Of a stretch of DNA of 64,000 nt, positions 1 to 9,384 are shown piece after piece. The stretch spans positions 62,001 through 126,000 of the forward strand of contig NZ_FSRE01000003.1 of assembly GCF_900141795.1 (NCBI RefSeq), in the 5' to 3' direction. The notes beneath the pieces are model-generated. The model saw nothing but the letters and a program-made list of their open reading frames with translations, was not told the DNA's origin and ran no database searches. Each line of letters begins with the position of its first letter. The stretch's first letter is position 1. A program made the translations under genes and the position numbers. The DNA is from Sulfurivirga caldicuralii. GTDB taxonomy: Bacteria > Pseudomonadota > Gammaproteobacteria > Thiomicrospirales > Thiomicrospiraceae.

Positions 1-1064
1 CTGCCGGTGGTCGGATCTACAACATGCAGCAGTCCCTTCTCATCACCAAACACCACCTTGTCGTGCCAGACAGCCAGATCGGTCAGTTCGCGGTACTTCA
101 GCTCGCTGTTCTGCCACACCGGCGTGCCGGTAATCAGGTCAAAGGCGTGCAGCACATCGTCATCATCCACGGCGATCAGTTTGCCAGCCACCAAGGCCAT
201 GTCGCGGTAGGTGGAGAAATCCTTTACCCAGTAGAGCTGACCAGTGGCCGGATCCAGCGCCGCCAGCTTGCCGTGGAAGCCGCCCACAAACAGGCGCCCG
301 GCATACAGGTGCGGCCGCGCCTGAATATCCACCATGCGCTCCAGATCGGTACGTCCTTTCGGCGTGGCAATGCGCTGCTGCCACAGGCCGACACCATTTT
401 CCAGCGCCAGTCCTTCCACCAGGCCATTTTCCCACGCCACAAACAGACGGGAGCCGGCCACGGTAACCGCCGGCTCGCCCTGCAGGGCCAAAGCCGGCGC
501 CTCGTGCTCGACCTGCCAGACGATGTCACCATCACCGAGACGTATTGCGTAGAGCTTGCTGTCGAGAGTGCGCACCAGCAGCCAATCACCGGCAACGACC
601 ATGTCGGCATCCACGGAGCTGCTCAGCTGCTTCTGCCAGCGCACATGACCATCCACCGGATCCATGGCCACCAGCTTGCCCGAAGCTGTGCCTACATAGA
701 GCCTGTCATTGGCCAGCACCGGACCGGACAGCACCGGCGAAGGCAGTTTCACCTGCCAGGCTACCTGATCATCCCAGCTGGGCTTGTCGCTGCGGTAAAA
801 GGCGGTGACAAGACCATTGGGCATGCCAAGAAACACATAACGATCGCTTTCCGCCACGCCCAGTCCTTCCGCATCCGCACCGTTAAGGGGGGCGTAATAC
901 TGGGTCCAGTTCATGGTGGCATTGAGACGGTTGTCGATCTGTTTCAGGGCCACCGGCTGCGGCGCACGGGCGGGCTCCAGAAAGAAGTCGCCCACTTTCT
1001 TGAAGCTGCACCCGCTTAAAAACAAAAGCGCCAGCAGGCTGGCGCTCAGGGCAATTCGTCTCAT
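1..1064 (-). CDS. bamB: Outer-membrane assembly lipoprotein BamB (3' end outside window)
   Basis: BamB is the beta-propeller lipoprotein of the BAM complex, which inserts beta-barrel proteins into the outer membrane from the periplasmic side. The reading frame starts with ATG at 1064 and runs off the left edge, so the C-terminus is not seen. The first 19 residues form a lipoprotein signal with a lipobox ending LSGC (Cys19 would be lipidated). The rest shows repeated PQQ/WD-like blades such as LYVGTASGKLVAMDPVDG and LFVGGFHGKLAALDPATG, each a beta-strand pair followed by a D-x-x-T/D-G turn. Its ATG overlaps the yfgM stop (ATGA), and hisS-yfgM-bamB is a conserved order, so co-transcription is likely. 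The call is firm; only the missing C-terminus is unknown. Confidence 0.93.
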   Translation of the reverse strand, partial: MRRIALSASLLALLFLSGCSFKKVGDFFLEPARAPQPVALKQIDNRLNATMNWTQYYAPLNGADAEGLGVAESDRYVFLGMPNGLVTAFYRSDKPSWDDQVAWQVKLPSPVLSGPVLANDRLYVGTASGKLVAMDPVDGHVRWQKQLSSSVDADMVVAGDWLLVRTLDSKLYAIRLGDGDIVWQVEHEAPALALQGEPAVTVAGSRLFVAWENGLVEGLALENGVGLWQQRIATPKGRTDLERMVDIQARPHLYAGRLFVGGFHGKLAALDPATGQLYWVKDFSTYRDMALVAGKLIAVDDDDVLHAFDLITGTPVWQNSELKYRELTDLAVWHDKVVFGDEKGLLHVVDPTTG

Positions 1065-1714
1065 GAACGGTCCTCGGTCAAGTCATCCAATTGCAGCTGG
1101 GCCAGTTGCTTGAGGCCCACATCGGCCTTGTCGTTGTTCTGCACGGCTGCGAAGGCTTCACTCGCCCCCTTCAGGTCGCCTTTGAACAGGGCGATTTCGC
1201 CCCGCACATAGTCATAAAGTGCTCGGCTCTCTGCCGCCAGCCCCGCGACGGCGACATGCTTCAACTGCGCCTGCGCCTCGTCAAACTGGCTGGCATCCGC
1301 CAGCAGTCGCGCGGCGCGCAGATGGGCAATATCCTTCATGCCGGTTTCCGGCGCATGCTCGGTCACCCAGCCCAGCTGTTCCAATGCGCCTTTCAGATCC
1401 TTTTCTTCTTCATACAGCCAGGCAGCCAACAGCAATGCGGCACCGGACGCATAGGGGCTGTTTGGATGCTCGGCCATCAGCTTGCGAGCCTCGCGGGCCA
1501 CCTCCTTGAACTGGCCCTGCGCCGCCTTCATCTGCAGGATTTCAAAGGTAGCGGAGGCATTCACCGCCTTGGCGTACTGCACCTGCTGCCAGTAGTTCCA
1601 GCCGGTTACGGCCGCCAGCGCCACAATCACCGCCAGCAGCAGCTGCTTGCCATTCTCGTGCCACCAGCGCTTGATGGCTTCCCACTGTTCTTCGTCGGTT
1701 TCGTAACGACTCAT
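1061..1714 (-). CDS. yfgM: YfgM family SecYEG-associated TPR protein
   Basis: YfgM is an inner-membrane protein with a periplasmic TPR domain that works with PpiD at the SecYEG translocon and helps hand over exported proteins. The 217-residue product has a short cytoplasmic N-terminus rich in charged residues, one membrane segment at about residues 24-43 (LLLAVIVALAAVTGWNYW) and then helical TPR-like repeats. Length matches the family (about 206-220). The start at 1714 is preceded by AAGGA at good spacing. It lies 35 bases after hisS and overlaps bamB by four bases, the usual order. BamB and YfgM both act on envelope proteins in transit, which fits their coupling. Confidence 0.9.
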   Translation of the reverse strand: MSRYETDEEQWEAIKRWWHENGKQLLLAVIVALAAVTGWNYWQQVQYAKAVNASATFEILQMKAAQGQFKEVAREARKLMAEHPNSPYASGAALLLAAWLYEEEKDLKGALEQLGWVTEHAPETGMKDIAHLRAARLLADASQFDEAQAQLKHVAVAGLAAESRALYDYVRGEIALFKGDLKGASEAFAAVQNNDKADVGLKQLAQLQLDDLTEDRS

Positions 1715-1749
1715 CGCCTGTTCCTTTTAAAAGTCAATGCGGTGAAAGT

Positions 1750-3033
1750 TTAGCGCAAATAGCAGCCCATAATGCCGCCAAGGTGATCCGCCAGCTCGTC
1801 CCAGCTCACCACTTCCTGCTCACCCTGTCCGCGCAGCGGCTTGACCCCGGCGATTCGGCTTTCCACTTCTTCGTCGCCCAGCACTACTGCATAGGCGGCA
1901 CCGGACTTGTCTGCCTTCTTGAACTGGCTCTTGAAGCTGCCGCCGCCACAGTTGAGCTGAACATTCAGACCCGGCAGCTGTTCGCGCAGCTGTTCTGCCA
2001 GCACCATGGCCGGCTTGAGCGCCTTGTCGCCGGCGGCAACGATGTAGATGTCGGCATCGCTGTAATAGGGCAGGCGGTTCTTGTCCAGGATCAGCGCCAT
2101 GAGACGCTCGATACCCATGGCAAATCCGACCGCGGGTGTGGGACGACCGCCGATCTGCTCCACCAGTCCGTCATAGCGGCCGCCGGCACACACAGTGCCC
2201 TGCGCGCCCAGCTCGGTGGTGGTCCACTCGAACACTGTGCGGTTGTAGTAATCCAGCCCGCGCACCAGATTGGGATTCACTTCATAGGGAATGCCCAGTG
2301 CATCCAGATAGCCCAGCACCGCATCGAAGTGCTCGCGATCCTCCTGATGCAGGTAGTCGATCAGCTTGGGCGCCTCTTCGATCAACGGACGCATTTCCGG
2401 GTTCTTGGAGTCGAGGATGCGCAACGGGTTGGTTTCCAGACGGCGCTTGGAATCCTCGTCAAGCAATGACGCGTTGGCGCGGAAGTAATCCACCAGCACA
2501 TCACGGTACTGGGCGCGGGCGTGCAGATTTCCCAGAGAGTTGATCTCCAGCGTCAACCCGTCCAGCCCCAGCTCGTCCCACAGACGTGCAGTCAGTGCGA
2601 TCAGCTCGGCATCCACGTCAGGCGTAGCAATACCAAAGGTCTCCACGCCAAACTGGTGGAACTGGCGGTAACGTCCCTTTTGCGGGCGCTCATGGCGAAA
2701 CATGGGGCCGGTGTAGTAGAGCTTCTGCACCTGATTGTGAATCAAGCCGTTTTCGATCACCGCGCGCACGCAACCGGCCGTGCCTTCCGGGCGCAGGGAA
2801 AGGCTGTCGCCGTTGCGGTCCTCAAAGGTGTACATCTCCTTTTCCACAATGTCGGTGACATCGCCGATGGAGCGCACGAACAGCTCCGTCTTCTCCACCA
2901 CCGGCAGGCGGATGGGCTGATAGCCGTAGCGGCGCATCAGGCGCGTGGCCGTGTTGACCACATGGTCGAATGCGGCCGCCTCGCGGCCATAGATATCTTT
3001 CATGCCGCGCACAGCGGTAATCTGCTTACTCAT
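1750..3033 (-). CDS. hisS: Histidyl-tRNA synthetase
   Basis: This class II aminoacyl-tRNA synthetase charges tRNA-His in the cytoplasm. The 427-residue product has the expected class II motif 2 ([16 protein letters not shown], near residue 113), the histidine-specific segment [12 protein letters not shown] (near 258), the GGRYDGL segment (near 285) and motif 3 GFAMGIERL (near 303), then an anticodon-binding domain. Its ATG overlaps the stop of rlmN by four bases, so translation is probably coupled. In most gammaproteobacteria pilF (pilW), rodZ and ispG separate rlmN from hisS; here nothing does. That absence is discussed in the findings because a mevalonate operon lies in the same window. Confidence 0.97.
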   Translation of the reverse strand: MSKQITAVRGMKDIYGREAAAFDHVVNTATRLMRRYGYQPIRLPVVEKTELFVRSIGDVTDIVEKEMYTFEDRNGDSLSLRPEGTAGCVRAVIENGLIHNQVQKLYYTGPMFRHERPQKGRYRQFHQFGVETFGIATPDVDAELIALTARLWDELGLDGLTLEINSLGNLHARAQYRDVLVDYFRANASLLDEDSKRRLETNPLRILDSKNPEMRPLIEEAPKLIDYLHQEDREHFDAVLGYLDALGIPYEVNPNLVRGLDYYNRTVFEWTTTELGAQGTVCAGGRYDGLVEQIGGRPTPAVGFAMGIERLMALILDKNRLPYYSDADIYIVAAGDKALKPAMVLAEQLREQLPGLNVQLNCGGGSFKSQFKKADKSGAAYAVVLGDEEVESRIAGVKPLRGQGEQEVVSWDELADHLGGIMGCYLR

Positions 3034-4136
3034 ACTTTCAGCGTATCCAGTGAGATTTCCTGATATTTCTTCTGCCGACCGGTGCGGTCCTTCACCTTGC
3101 CGGCCAACTGACCGCAGGCAGCATCGATGTCATCACCACGGGTCTTGCGGATGGTGCAGTTCTGCCCTGCCTCCAGCAATACGCGCTGGAAACGGTGAAT
3201 CTGGTTGTTGCTGGAGCGACGGTAGCTGGAGCCGGGGAAAGGGTTAAACGGGATCAGGTTTACCTTGCACGGCAAGCCCTTGAGGATTTCCAGCAGCTGC
3301 TGCGCGTGCTCGAGCCGGTCATTGACGCCGTCGATCATCACATATTCGATGACAATATGCTTCTTGTGGCTGGAGGCGGCCACATAGCGGTGCAGCGCCG
3401 GCAACAGCTCTTCCAGCGGATATTTCTGATTGATGGGCACCAGCTCGTCCCGCAGCAGGTTATTGGGTGCATGCAGACTCACCGCCAGACAGGCATCCAG
3501 CTCAGCGCTCATCTTGTCAATGGCCGGTACCACGCCGGCCGTGGAAATGGTGACGCGCCGCTTGGACAGACCGTAGGCGTTGTCATCCATGAGGATGTTG
3601 GCCACCGGAAACACATGGGTCACGTTGAGTAGTGGCTCGCCCATGCCCATGAACACCACATTGGTGATCTTGCGGTTGCGCTTCGGATCTGCGTCCAGCG
3701 CCTTGGTGGCAACCCACATTTGCGAGATGATTTCCCAGTTTTCCAGATTGCGGTTGAAGCCCTGCTTGCCGGTGGCGCAGAAGCTGCAGTCCAGCGCACA
3801 GCCCACCTGCGATGAGATGCACAGGGTGCCACGATCCTTTTCCGGGATATACACGGTTTCCACAAAGTTGTGCTGGTCCACTTCCAGCAGCCACTTGATG
3901 GTGCCGTCGGCCGACTTCTGCTCGGTGACGATGCGCGGCGTGCGAATCTGCGCGACCTGCTTGAGCTTTTCGCGCAGCGCCTTGGACAGGTCAGTCATGG
4001 CATCAAAATCGCTGACACCGCGCTGGTGAATCCATTTCATCACCTGCACGGCACGGAACGGCTTTTCACCCAGCTCGGCGAAAAAGCCTTCCAGTGCGGA
4101 GCGATCCATGCCCAGCAGGTCGATCTTGTCGGCCAT
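3030..4136 (-). CDS. rlmN: Dual-specificity RNA methyltransferase RlmN
   Basis: RlmN is a radical SAM enzyme that makes 2-methyladenosine at A2503 of 23S rRNA and A37 of some tRNAs. The radical SAM cluster motif CX3CX2C reads CALDCSFC at about residues 113-120. The conserved GMGEPLLN and the C-terminal catalytic segment [15 protein letters not shown] are also visible. Length is 368 residues from the ATG at 4136. A GTG at 4148, inside the end of ndk, would add four residues; I prefer the ATG because MADKIDLLG aligns with the start of the conserved N-terminal domain. It is packed tightly between ndk and hisS, so a shared transcript is likely. The enzyme needs a 4Fe-4S cluster although the nearby isc operon is reduced. 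Confidence 0.95.
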   Translation of the reverse strand: MADKIDLLGMDRSALEGFFAELGEKPFRAVQVMKWIHQRGVSDFDAMTDLSKALREKLKQVAQIRTPRIVTEQKSADGTIKWLLEVDQHNFVETVYIPEKDRGTLCISSQVGCALDCSFCATGKQGFNRNLENWEIISQMWVATKALDADPKRNRKITNVVFMGMGEPLLNVTHVFPVANILMDDNAYGLSKRRVTISTAGVVPAIDKMSAELDACLAVSLHAPNNLLRDELVPINQKYPLEELLPALHRYVAASSHKKHIVIEYVMIDGVNDRLEHAQQLLEILKGLPCKVNLIPFNPFPGSSYRRSSNNQIHRFQRVLLEAGQNCTIRKTRGDDIDAACGQLAGKVKDRTGRQKKYQEISLDTLKV

Positions 4137-4137
4137 C

Positions 4138-4566
4138 TCAGTGTTCACGGTAGTGCAGCTCCACGCCAGCGAAGAACCAGGCGATTTCGCGGGCAGCGCT
4201 TTCAGGCGAATCGGAACCGTGCACGCTGTTGCGCTCCATGCTCACTGCAAAGTCGCGACGCAGCTGACCCGGCTTGCCCTTTGCCGGATCGGTTGGCCCC
4301 ATCAGCTCACGCCAACGTTGGATGGCGTCTTCGCCACTGAGCACCATCACCACGCTCGGCCCCGCCGTCATGTTGCCCAGCAGGGTCTCCCAGAAGGGCT
4401 TGCCTTCGTGCTCGGCATAGAAGCCGGACGCTTCACGTCGGCTCATGTGCACCATTTTCATGGCGCATACTTCCAGCCCGGCCGCTTCAATGCGGCTGAC
4501 GATCTGGCCGATCAGGTTGCGTTCCACTGCATCGGGCTTGATGATGGCAAAGGTCTGTTGATACAT
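4138..4566 (-). CDS. ndk: Nucleoside diphosphate kinase
   Basis: Ndk transfers the gamma phosphate of ATP to nucleoside diphosphates, balancing NTP and dNTP pools. The product is 142 residues, the usual size, and carries the active-site motif NSVHGSDS with the phosphorylated His116. The N-terminus [13 protein letters not shown] is the classic ATP-binding start. I chose ATG 4566; an upstream TTG at 4578 would only add four residues. A terminator-like hairpin at 4582-4609 separates it from iscA, so ndk probably has its own promoter, or reads through from upstream, and leads the ndk-rlmN-hisS-yfgM-bamB group. Confidence 0.97.
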   Translation of the reverse strand: MYQQTFAIIKPDAVERNLIGQIVSRIEAAGLEVCAMKMVHMSRREASGFYAEHEGKPFWETLLGNMTAGPSVVMVLSGEDAIQRWRELMGPTDPAKGKPGQLRRDFAVSMERNSVHGSDSPESAAREIAWFFAGVELHYREH

Positions 4567-4581
4567 GGGAATTCTCAAATG

Positions 4582-4609
4582 AAAAACGCGGGTATTTTAC
4601 CACCCGCGT
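4582..4609 (-). terminator. Rho-independent terminator after iscA
   Basis: On the minus strand an 8-bp GC-rich stem (ACGCGGGT pairing with ACCCGCGT, 8-base loop) is followed directly by five T residues. It lies 27 bases past the iscA stop and 15 bases before the ndk start. It would end the trmJ-cysE-iscR-iscA transcript and separate it from ndk. Confidence 0.75.
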
Positions 4610-4636
4610 CAAATGTCTCCGAACATAAAGCGGTTT

Positions 4637-4963
4637 TCAGACGCTGAACGACTCGCCACAGCCACAGCTGTCCTTGACGTTGGGGTTGTGAAATTCGAAG
4701 CCCTCGTTGAGCAGACTCTCCTTCACATAATCCAGCGTCATGCCGTCCACAAACTTCAGCGCATCGCGATCCACGATGACCTTGGCACCGTGGGACTCGA
4801 ACACTTCATCGTTTTCACCCACTTCGTCAGCGAAGTCCACCACATAGCTATAGCCGGCACAGCCGGACTTTTTCACGCCCAGGCGCATGCCGATACCTTT
4901 GCCACGCTTGGCCAGCATGGTCTTGACACGTTCAGCTGCAGCCGGCGTCAGGGTTACTGCCAT
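4637..4963 (-). CDS. iscA: Iron-sulfur cluster assembly protein IscA
   Basis: IscA is an A-type carrier that holds iron or an Fe-S cluster and passes it to target proteins. The 108-residue product has the three invariant ligands: Cys35 in [10 protein letters not shown], and Cys100 and Cys102 in the C-terminal CGCGESF. The [10 protein letters not shown] start and GVKKSGC segment favour IscA over ErpA, and the position directly after iscR supports that. Its ATG shares one base with the iscR stop (TAATG), so the two are translationally coupled. The usual genes between them (iscS and iscU) and after (hscB, hscA, fdx, iscX) are absent. ErpA is the main alternative name. Confidence 0.9.
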   Translation of the reverse strand: MAVTLTPAAAERVKTMLAKRGKGIGMRLGVKKSGCAGYSYVVDFADEVGENDEVFESHGAKVIVDRDALKFVDGMTLDYVKESLLNEGFEFHNPNVKDSCGCGESFSV

Positions 4964-5415
4964 TACACCACCTCGCGTTCAAACTTGATTTCTGCCGTCT
5001 GTGCTGCACCGGCGCGGCGCTGATCGATCAGTCCCTGCAGCGTAATGCCATGCAGATAGCTTTCGATCTTTTCACTCAGGTCGTTCCAAAGCTGATGGGA
5101 CAGGCATTCGCTGCCGTTATGGCAATCGCGGCCACCATTACAGTAGCGCGCATCCAGCACCTCGTCCACGGCATGAATGATGTCCGCAACGCTGATTTCC
5201 GCCGGCGGCCGCGCGAGACGATAACCACCGCCGGGCCCGCGCATGCTGGTCACCAGTCCTCCCTTGCGCAATCTGGCAAAAATCTGCTCCAGATACGACA
5301 GGGAAATATCCTGTCGCTGCGAAATTTCATTGAGCGTAATCCGTTCCTCCGGATCCCGCAGCGCCATGTCCAGCATGGCGGTCACGGCATAACGCCCACG
5401 TGATGTCAGTTTCAT
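4963..5415 (-). CDS. iscR: Fe-S sensing transcription regulator IscR
   Basis: IscR is an Rrf2-family winged-helix regulator that senses Fe-S status and controls cluster assembly genes. The 150-residue product has the N-terminal DNA-binding domain [18 protein letters not shown] and the cluster ligands Cys92, Cys98, Cys104 and His107, with the same numbering as in Escherichia coli. I set the start at ATG 5415; a longer open frame upstream lacks family similarity. It normally represses its own isc operon through promoter sites; here only iscA follows, so its targets must mostly lie elsewhere. It follows cysE (cysteine supply), as in many gammaproteobacteria. Confidence 0.95.
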   Translation of the reverse strand: MKLTSRGRYAVTAMLDMALRDPEERITLNEISQRQDISLSYLEQIFARLRKGGLVTSMRGPGGGYRLARPPAEISVADIIHAVDEVLDARYCNGGRDCHNGSECLSHQLWNDLSEKIESYLHGITLQGLIDQRRAGAAQTAEIKFEREVV

Positions 5416-5461
5416 AGTTGTGTTACCCGCTTGTCGTATTCTCTGTTTATTTCCGACTATT

Positions 5462-6235
5462 TTACTCGGAATTGCGACGGGTTTCATCACTCTTTTTGTC
5501 CAGCTCGGCATCATCCAGCTCTGGCAACTGCACCGGACCGACATCACCACCCAGCTGGCGCACCACTTCGGTCAGCTCTTCCAGCTTGCGATCCTGCGCG
5601 TGAATATGCTCCAGCAGGGAGTAGATGGCGTTCTCCACCGGGTCCGGCAGATCAGGCGTGATCCCGTAGGCGTCGAAGCCCAGCTGTTCGGCACGCTTGC
5701 GCTTTTGCGCCTGCTCCGCCTTGGCGCGCTTGACCAGATGACCGGGCACGCCCACGACCGTCTCCCCCGCCGGCACAGGACGCACCACTACCGCATTGGC
5801 ACCGATGCGGGCATTCTCGCCCACTTCGATGGGGCCGAGAATCTTGGCGCCGGCCCCCACCACCACACCATCGCCCAGCGTGGGATGGCGTTTGCCCGGC
5901 TGCCAGCTGGTGCCGCCCAGGGTGACACCGTGATACAGGGTGACATCGTCGCCAATTTCAGCCGTTTCGCCGATGACCACACCCATGCCGTGGTCGATGA
6001 AGAAACGGCGACCGATATGCGCACCGGGATGAATCTCGATACCGGTGATCCAGCGGGCGAAGGTGGAGAGCCAGCGCGCCAGCCATTTGAGATTGTGCTG
6101 CCACAGCCAGTGATTGATGCGATGCCAGATAATGGCGTGCACGCCCGGATAGGTGGTGAGCACCTCGAAAACGTTGCGCGCCGCCGGGTCGCGGTCAAAC
6201 ACGCAGCGGACATCCTCGCGAATCTGTTCCCACAT
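5462..6235 (-). CDS. cysE: Serine O-acetyltransferase
   Basis: CysE acetylates L-serine with acetyl-CoA, the first committed step of cysteine synthesis. The 257-residue product has an N-terminal helical domain and then a left-handed beta-helix of hexapeptide repeats ([22 protein letters not shown] and onward, about residues 125-215), with the typical catalytic His-Asp region. The start codon ATG 6235 shares a base with the trmJ stop (TGATG); a GTG three bases upstream is also possible. Cysteine is the sulfur source for Fe-S clusters, which fits its place before iscR. The C-terminal tail is long and charged (residues about 215-257), which may be a regulatory extension. Confidence 0.93.
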   Translation of the reverse strand: MWEQIREDVRCVFDRDPAARNVFEVLTTYPGVHAIIWHRINHWLWQHNLKWLARWLSTFARWITGIEIHPGAHIGRRFFIDHGMGVVIGETAEIGDDVTLYHGVTLGGTSWQPGKRHPTLGDGVVVGAGAKILGPIEVGENARIGANAVVVRPVPAGETVVGVPGHLVKRAKAEQAQKRKRAEQLGFDAYGITPDLPDPVENAIYSLLEHIHAQDRKLEELTEVVRQLGGDVGPVQLPELDDAELDKKSDETRRNSE

Positions 6236-6999
6236 CACTCCAGCACTCCCATTTTGCGTTGGCAGGCACGGAAAATGCCGCGCAGAATATCCACCTCCTT
6301 CTGGTTCATGCCGGCGCGGTTGAACAGCTTGCGCAGGCGGCGGCGAAAATGCTCGTTCTTGTCGGGGTCCATGAATTCCGACTGCTGCAGCAGGGTAAAC
6401 AGGTGTTCATAAAAGCCTTCCATGACCTCTGCGCTGACACGCGGCGCCCCCTCAAACGTGGTGCTGACCGGCTTTTCGTCGCCCAGGTGCCGCCTGTAGA
6501 TTTCCCACGCCACCACCTGCACCGCCGCCGCCAGATTAAGGCTGCTGCACGCCGGATTGGTGGGAATATGCAGCAATGCGTGACACAGATCCAGCTCCGC
6601 ATTGGTCAGGCCCGACTTTTCCCGTCCGAACACCAGCGCCACCGCATCGCCCTGCTGAGCCCGCCCCAGCGTCAGCGCGGCGGCCTCGTCCACCGGCATC
6701 TGCGGCCAGCGGCTGGAACGCAGACGCGCACTGGCGCCCAGCACCAGCGAGCACGGCGCAATGGCCGCCTCCAGCGAATCGACCACCTGTGCCTGCTGCA
6801 GCACATCCAGCGCAGAGGTAGCACGCACCCGCGCCTGTTCGCCCTGCCAGTCCTCAGGCGGATTCACCAGCACCAGCTGGCAGATACCCATATTCTTCAT
6901 GGCGCGCGCCGTGCCGCCAATATTGCCGGGATGAGACGGCTCCACCAGCACGATGCGCAGTTGGCGCAGGTCCGGTGCCTCGCAATGATCAGGATTCAT
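6235..6999 (-). CDS. trmJ: tRNA (Cm32/Um32) methyltransferase TrmJ
   Basis: TrmJ is a SPOUT-class enzyme that 2'-O-methylates nucleotide 32 of tRNAs. The 254-residue product has the SpoU motifs: [16 protein letters not shown] near the N-terminus, [14 protein letters not shown] around residue 123 and [12 protein letters not shown] around residue 150, the last two forming the trefoil knot that binds S-adenosylmethionine. It is divergent from suhB with 41 bases between start codons and is followed immediately by cysE. The order suhB / trmJ-cysE-iscR is conserved in Pseudomonas and relatives. Confidence 0.93.
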   Translation of the reverse strand: MNPDHCEAPDLRQLRIVLVEPSHPGNIGGTARAMKNMGICQLVLVNPPEDWQGEQARVRATSALDVLQQAQVVDSLEAAIAPCSLVLGASARLRSSRWPQMPVDEAAALTLGRAQQGDAVALVFGREKSGLTNAELDLCHALLHIPTNPACSSLNLAAAVQVVAWEIYRRHLGDEKPVSTTFEGAPRVSAEVMEGFYEHLFTLLQQSEFMDPDKNEHFRRRLRKLFNRAGMNQKEVDILRGIFRACQRKMGVLE

Positions 7000-7000
7000 T

Positions 7001-7006
7001 TATAAT
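7001..7006 (+). promoter_or_regulatory. Candidate -10 box upstream of suhB
   Basis: A perfect TATAAT lies 34 bases before the suhB start, in the 41-base gap between divergent trmJ and suhB. No convincing -35 hexamer is visible 16-18 bases upstream, so an activator or an extended element would be needed. A purine-rich AAGGA at 7030-7034 then serves as ribosome-binding site for suhB. Confidence 0.3.
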
Positions 7007-7040
7007 TCGCGTCAATTCAATTCAGTATCAAGGATTTGCC

Positions 7041-7841
7041 ATGCACCCGTTTCTCAATATCGCCACCGAAGCCGCGCGCAAGGCCGGTGCCCTGCTGGAG
7101 CGCTACTACCAGCGCCTGGATCAGCTTACGGTGGAGGAGAAAGGGCCCAATGATTTCGTCTCCGAGGCGGATCGTCGCGCCGAGGCCATTATCGTGGATA
7201 CCATCCACAAGTATTACCCGGACCACAGCATTATAGCGGAGGAAGGGCACGGCGAGCGCACCGACGCCGAGGTGGAATGGATCATCGATCCGCTGGATGG
7301 CACCACCAACTTTCTGCACGGCTTTCCCCACTTCGCCGTCTCCATCGCCGTGCGCGAGAAAGGACGCCTGACCCACGGCGTCATCTACGACCCGCTACGG
7401 GACGAGCTGTTTGCCGCCAGCAAGGGGGAAGGCGCTCGCCTGAACAACGTGCGCATCCGCGTGTCCGAACGCAAGAAGCTGGAGCATGCCCTGCTGGCCA
7501 CCGGCATCCCCTACCGGGAGTTCGACTATGTGGACAGCTACATGCAGAGCCTGCGCTACTTCATGATGAACACCGCCGGCATCCGCCGCCCCGGCTCGGC
7601 TGCGCTGGACCTGGCCTATACGGCCTGCGGACGTGTGGACGGCTATTGGGAGTTCAATCTGCGCCCGTGGGACATCGCCGCAGGTGCGATTATCGTGCGG
7701 GAAGCGGGCGGCATCGTCACCGACTTTGCCGGGGGTGACAACTATCTGAACTCAGGCAATATTCTTGCCGCCAACCCCTACCTGATTCGCGAAATGGCCC
7801 GGGTCATCGCCCGCACCATTCCGGAAGAATACCGCAAATAA
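7041..7841 (+). CDS. suhB: Inositol-1-monophosphatase family protein SuhB
   Basis: SuhB hydrolyses inositol monophosphate in vitro and in Escherichia coli also joins the rRNA antitermination complex. The 266-residue product has the metal-dependent phosphatase signature: Glu67, then DPLDGTTNF with Asp83 and Asp86, and the distal WDIAAGAIIVREAGG motif near residue 212. The start ATG 7041 has AAGGA seven bases upstream. It is divergent from trmJ and converges with the DUF523/DUF1722 gene with only six bases between stops. A second enzyme of the same superfamily, CysQ, lies at 43.5 kb. Confidence 0.95.
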   Translation: MHPFLNIATEAARKAGALLERYYQRLDQLTVEEKGPNDFVSEADRRAEAIIVDTIHKYYPDHSIIAEEGHGERTDAEVEWIIDPLDGTTNFLHGFPHFAVSIAVREKGRLTHGVIYDPLRDELFAASKGEGARLNNVRIRVSERKKLEHALLATGIPYREFDYVDSYMQSLRYFMMNTAGIRRPGSAALDLAYTACGRVDGYWEFNLRPWDIAAGAIIVREAGGIVTDFAGGDNYLNSGNILAANPYLIREMARVIARTIPEEYRK

Positions 7842-7847
7842 TCCCTG

Positions 7848-8834
7848 TCACCGCGTGGCGCTGACATCGGTGCGCAGCGCCAGCTGCGGTGGATAGGGGT
7901 TCCAGAAGACCTGATCGGAAAGGTAGGCGTCTGGATAGCGGTGCTGAAAACCCTCCAGCACCTTGATCACCGTGATCAGCGGCACAATGCCGTCCATGAA
8001 CTCCTGCACAGTGCGGGCGTAATAGGTCTTTTCCTCCGGATCCAGATGGGTCTTGTAATAGCCATAAAGATGGTCGAGGGCATTGCGCAAACGCTTGCGT
8101 GTTGACAGGGTCGCCATGGCCTCATGCAGGCGCTTGCCATAGGCATCCAGTGTTTCTTCCAGGCTTGCGTTTCGGGCCTCGGCCACAAGCGGCCCCATTT
8201 CGCGGTAAAGCTGTTCATTCTTCGCCATCAGCAGGAACTTATGACGACGATGAAAGTTCTGCAGCCCCTTTACACTCGGCGCCTGCGCCAGAAAAAGGCG
8301 CCAACGGGCACGCGTATAGACGCGCAGCATGAAATTTTCCCGCAGCCAGGCATCGTGCAGGCGCCCTTCGTCTTCAATGGGCAGCAACGGATCCGCCGCC
8401 TGGAGCCGGGCAGTAAACACGCCGGTCGTCATCGGGTCGCGCGAGCCATACCAGCTGCCATCCGGGTGATAGACCTTGATGCGCTCCAGCCCGCAGGTGG
8501 GTGATCTCGACTTGACCACGACGCCATCCGGATTGCTGACCAGCACCTTTTGCACCTGTTCGGCACTGCTTTGCTGCACCAGATCAGTCACGTCCTGCTG
8601 GCCTTTCGCCTCCTGAATGCGAATCTCGCCCTCCATATTCACCAGACGAATGGTTGGCCGCGGTGTCCCCAGCACCGGCGCTTCGGGGCAGAAAAGCGTA
8701 AAATCGGCCACACGCCTGAGCGTTTGGTTGACGAAGTCATCCTGCGCATGGCCGCCATTGAAACGAACCGGCTGCCCGGCAAGGCATGCACTCACTCCAA
8801 GATGAAGTCGGGGAAAATCTGGGGTTTCCAGCAT
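7848..8834 (-). CDS. DUF523-DUF1722 fusion protein (YbgA-like)
   Basis: The 328-residue product joins two uncharacterised domains. Residues 1-160 match DUF523: an N-terminal GVSACLAGQPVRFNGGH, then CPEAPVLGTPRPT and the CGLERIKVY segment, with conserved cysteines that suggest a metal or cluster site. Residues 180-310 match DUF1722 (E. coli YbgA), ending KTHLDPEEKTYYARTVQEFMDGIVPL. Genes of this kind often sit beside photolyase genes, and here a decayed photolyase starts just upstream on the other strand. No biochemical function is established as far as I know. Family assignment is secure; function is not. Confidence 0.85.
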   Translation of the reverse strand: MLETPDFPRLHLGVSACLAGQPVRFNGGHAQDDFVNQTLRRVADFTLFCPEAPVLGTPRPTIRLVNMEGEIRIQEAKGQQDVTDLVQQSSAEQVQKVLVSNPDGVVVKSRSPTCGLERIKVYHPDGSWYGSRDPMTTGVFTARLQAADPLLPIEDEGRLHDAWLRENFMLRVYTRARWRLFLAQAPSVKGLQNFHRRHKFLLMAKNEQLYREMGPLVAEARNASLEETLDAYGKRLHEAMATLSTRKRLRNALDHLYGYYKTHLDPEEKTYYARTVQEFMDGIVPLITVIKVLEGFQHRYPDAYLSDQVFWNPYPPQLALRTDVSATR

Positions 8835-8855
8835 GGACGCCTCCCTGGAGCATGA

Positions 8856-9384
8856 TGAATATGACCGCTCTTGTAGTATTACTCGATGTCAGCCTGTTGC
8901 ACAAGACTGCGCGCATTCCACGCCCGGATGCCTTCGCTACCCGGCCCCGCTGGCTGGAAGCGCTTGAAACAGCGCCGTGGGCCCGCAAGGTCATGCAGCA
9001 CTGGCAGGTAGGCGAAACGGCTGCACAAACGCAGCTGATTGACTTTCTCGAGCGGCGGCTGACTGACTACCCCGACAAGCGGGACATTCCGGCGGAGGAT
9101 GCCACCTCCAGACTCTCGCCCGCCCTGCATTTCGGGCACATGGCGCGCGCCAGCTCTTCTAGCGCGAGTTCTACCGCTATCTGCTCAACCACTTTCCCGA
9201 TCTGGAGGATGCGCCACATCAGTCGGCCTATCGCGCATTTCCATGGCGACGCGATGCCACGGAGACGGCCGACGACCGCACTCGCTGGCAACGGGGACTG
9301 ACCGACATCCCCATGGTGGACCTGCAGCAAAGCCGCACCGCACACCTGCAGCGGGTGGCCTGGCTCAAGGCACAAAAAACCTAG
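8856..9384 (+). pseudogene. phrB: Remnant of a deoxyribodipyrimidine photolyase
   Basis: The frame from about 8856 encodes a photolyase fragment: FLERRLTDYPDKRDIPAED followed by TSRLSPALHFGHM is the conserved entry to the FAD-binding helical domain. Just after HMARA the match moves to another frame, which reads QLF, a TAG stop where photolyases have the Trp of WREFYR, then REFYRYLLNHFP, WQRGLTDIPMVD and a stop at 9382-9384. So the gene lacks its N-terminal antenna domain (about 150 residues), has a frameshift near 9150 and a Trp-to-stop change, and lacks the last third of the FAD domain. It cannot make an active enzyme. The neighbours (DUF523/1722 and a TIGR01777 epimerase) are its usual company. 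Confidence 0.85.

Noticed and set aside
8800-8815. AAGTCGGGGAAAATC, resembling the short repeat
   Set aside because: It shares only about ten bases and lacks the CCCCC block, so it was not counted as a copy.
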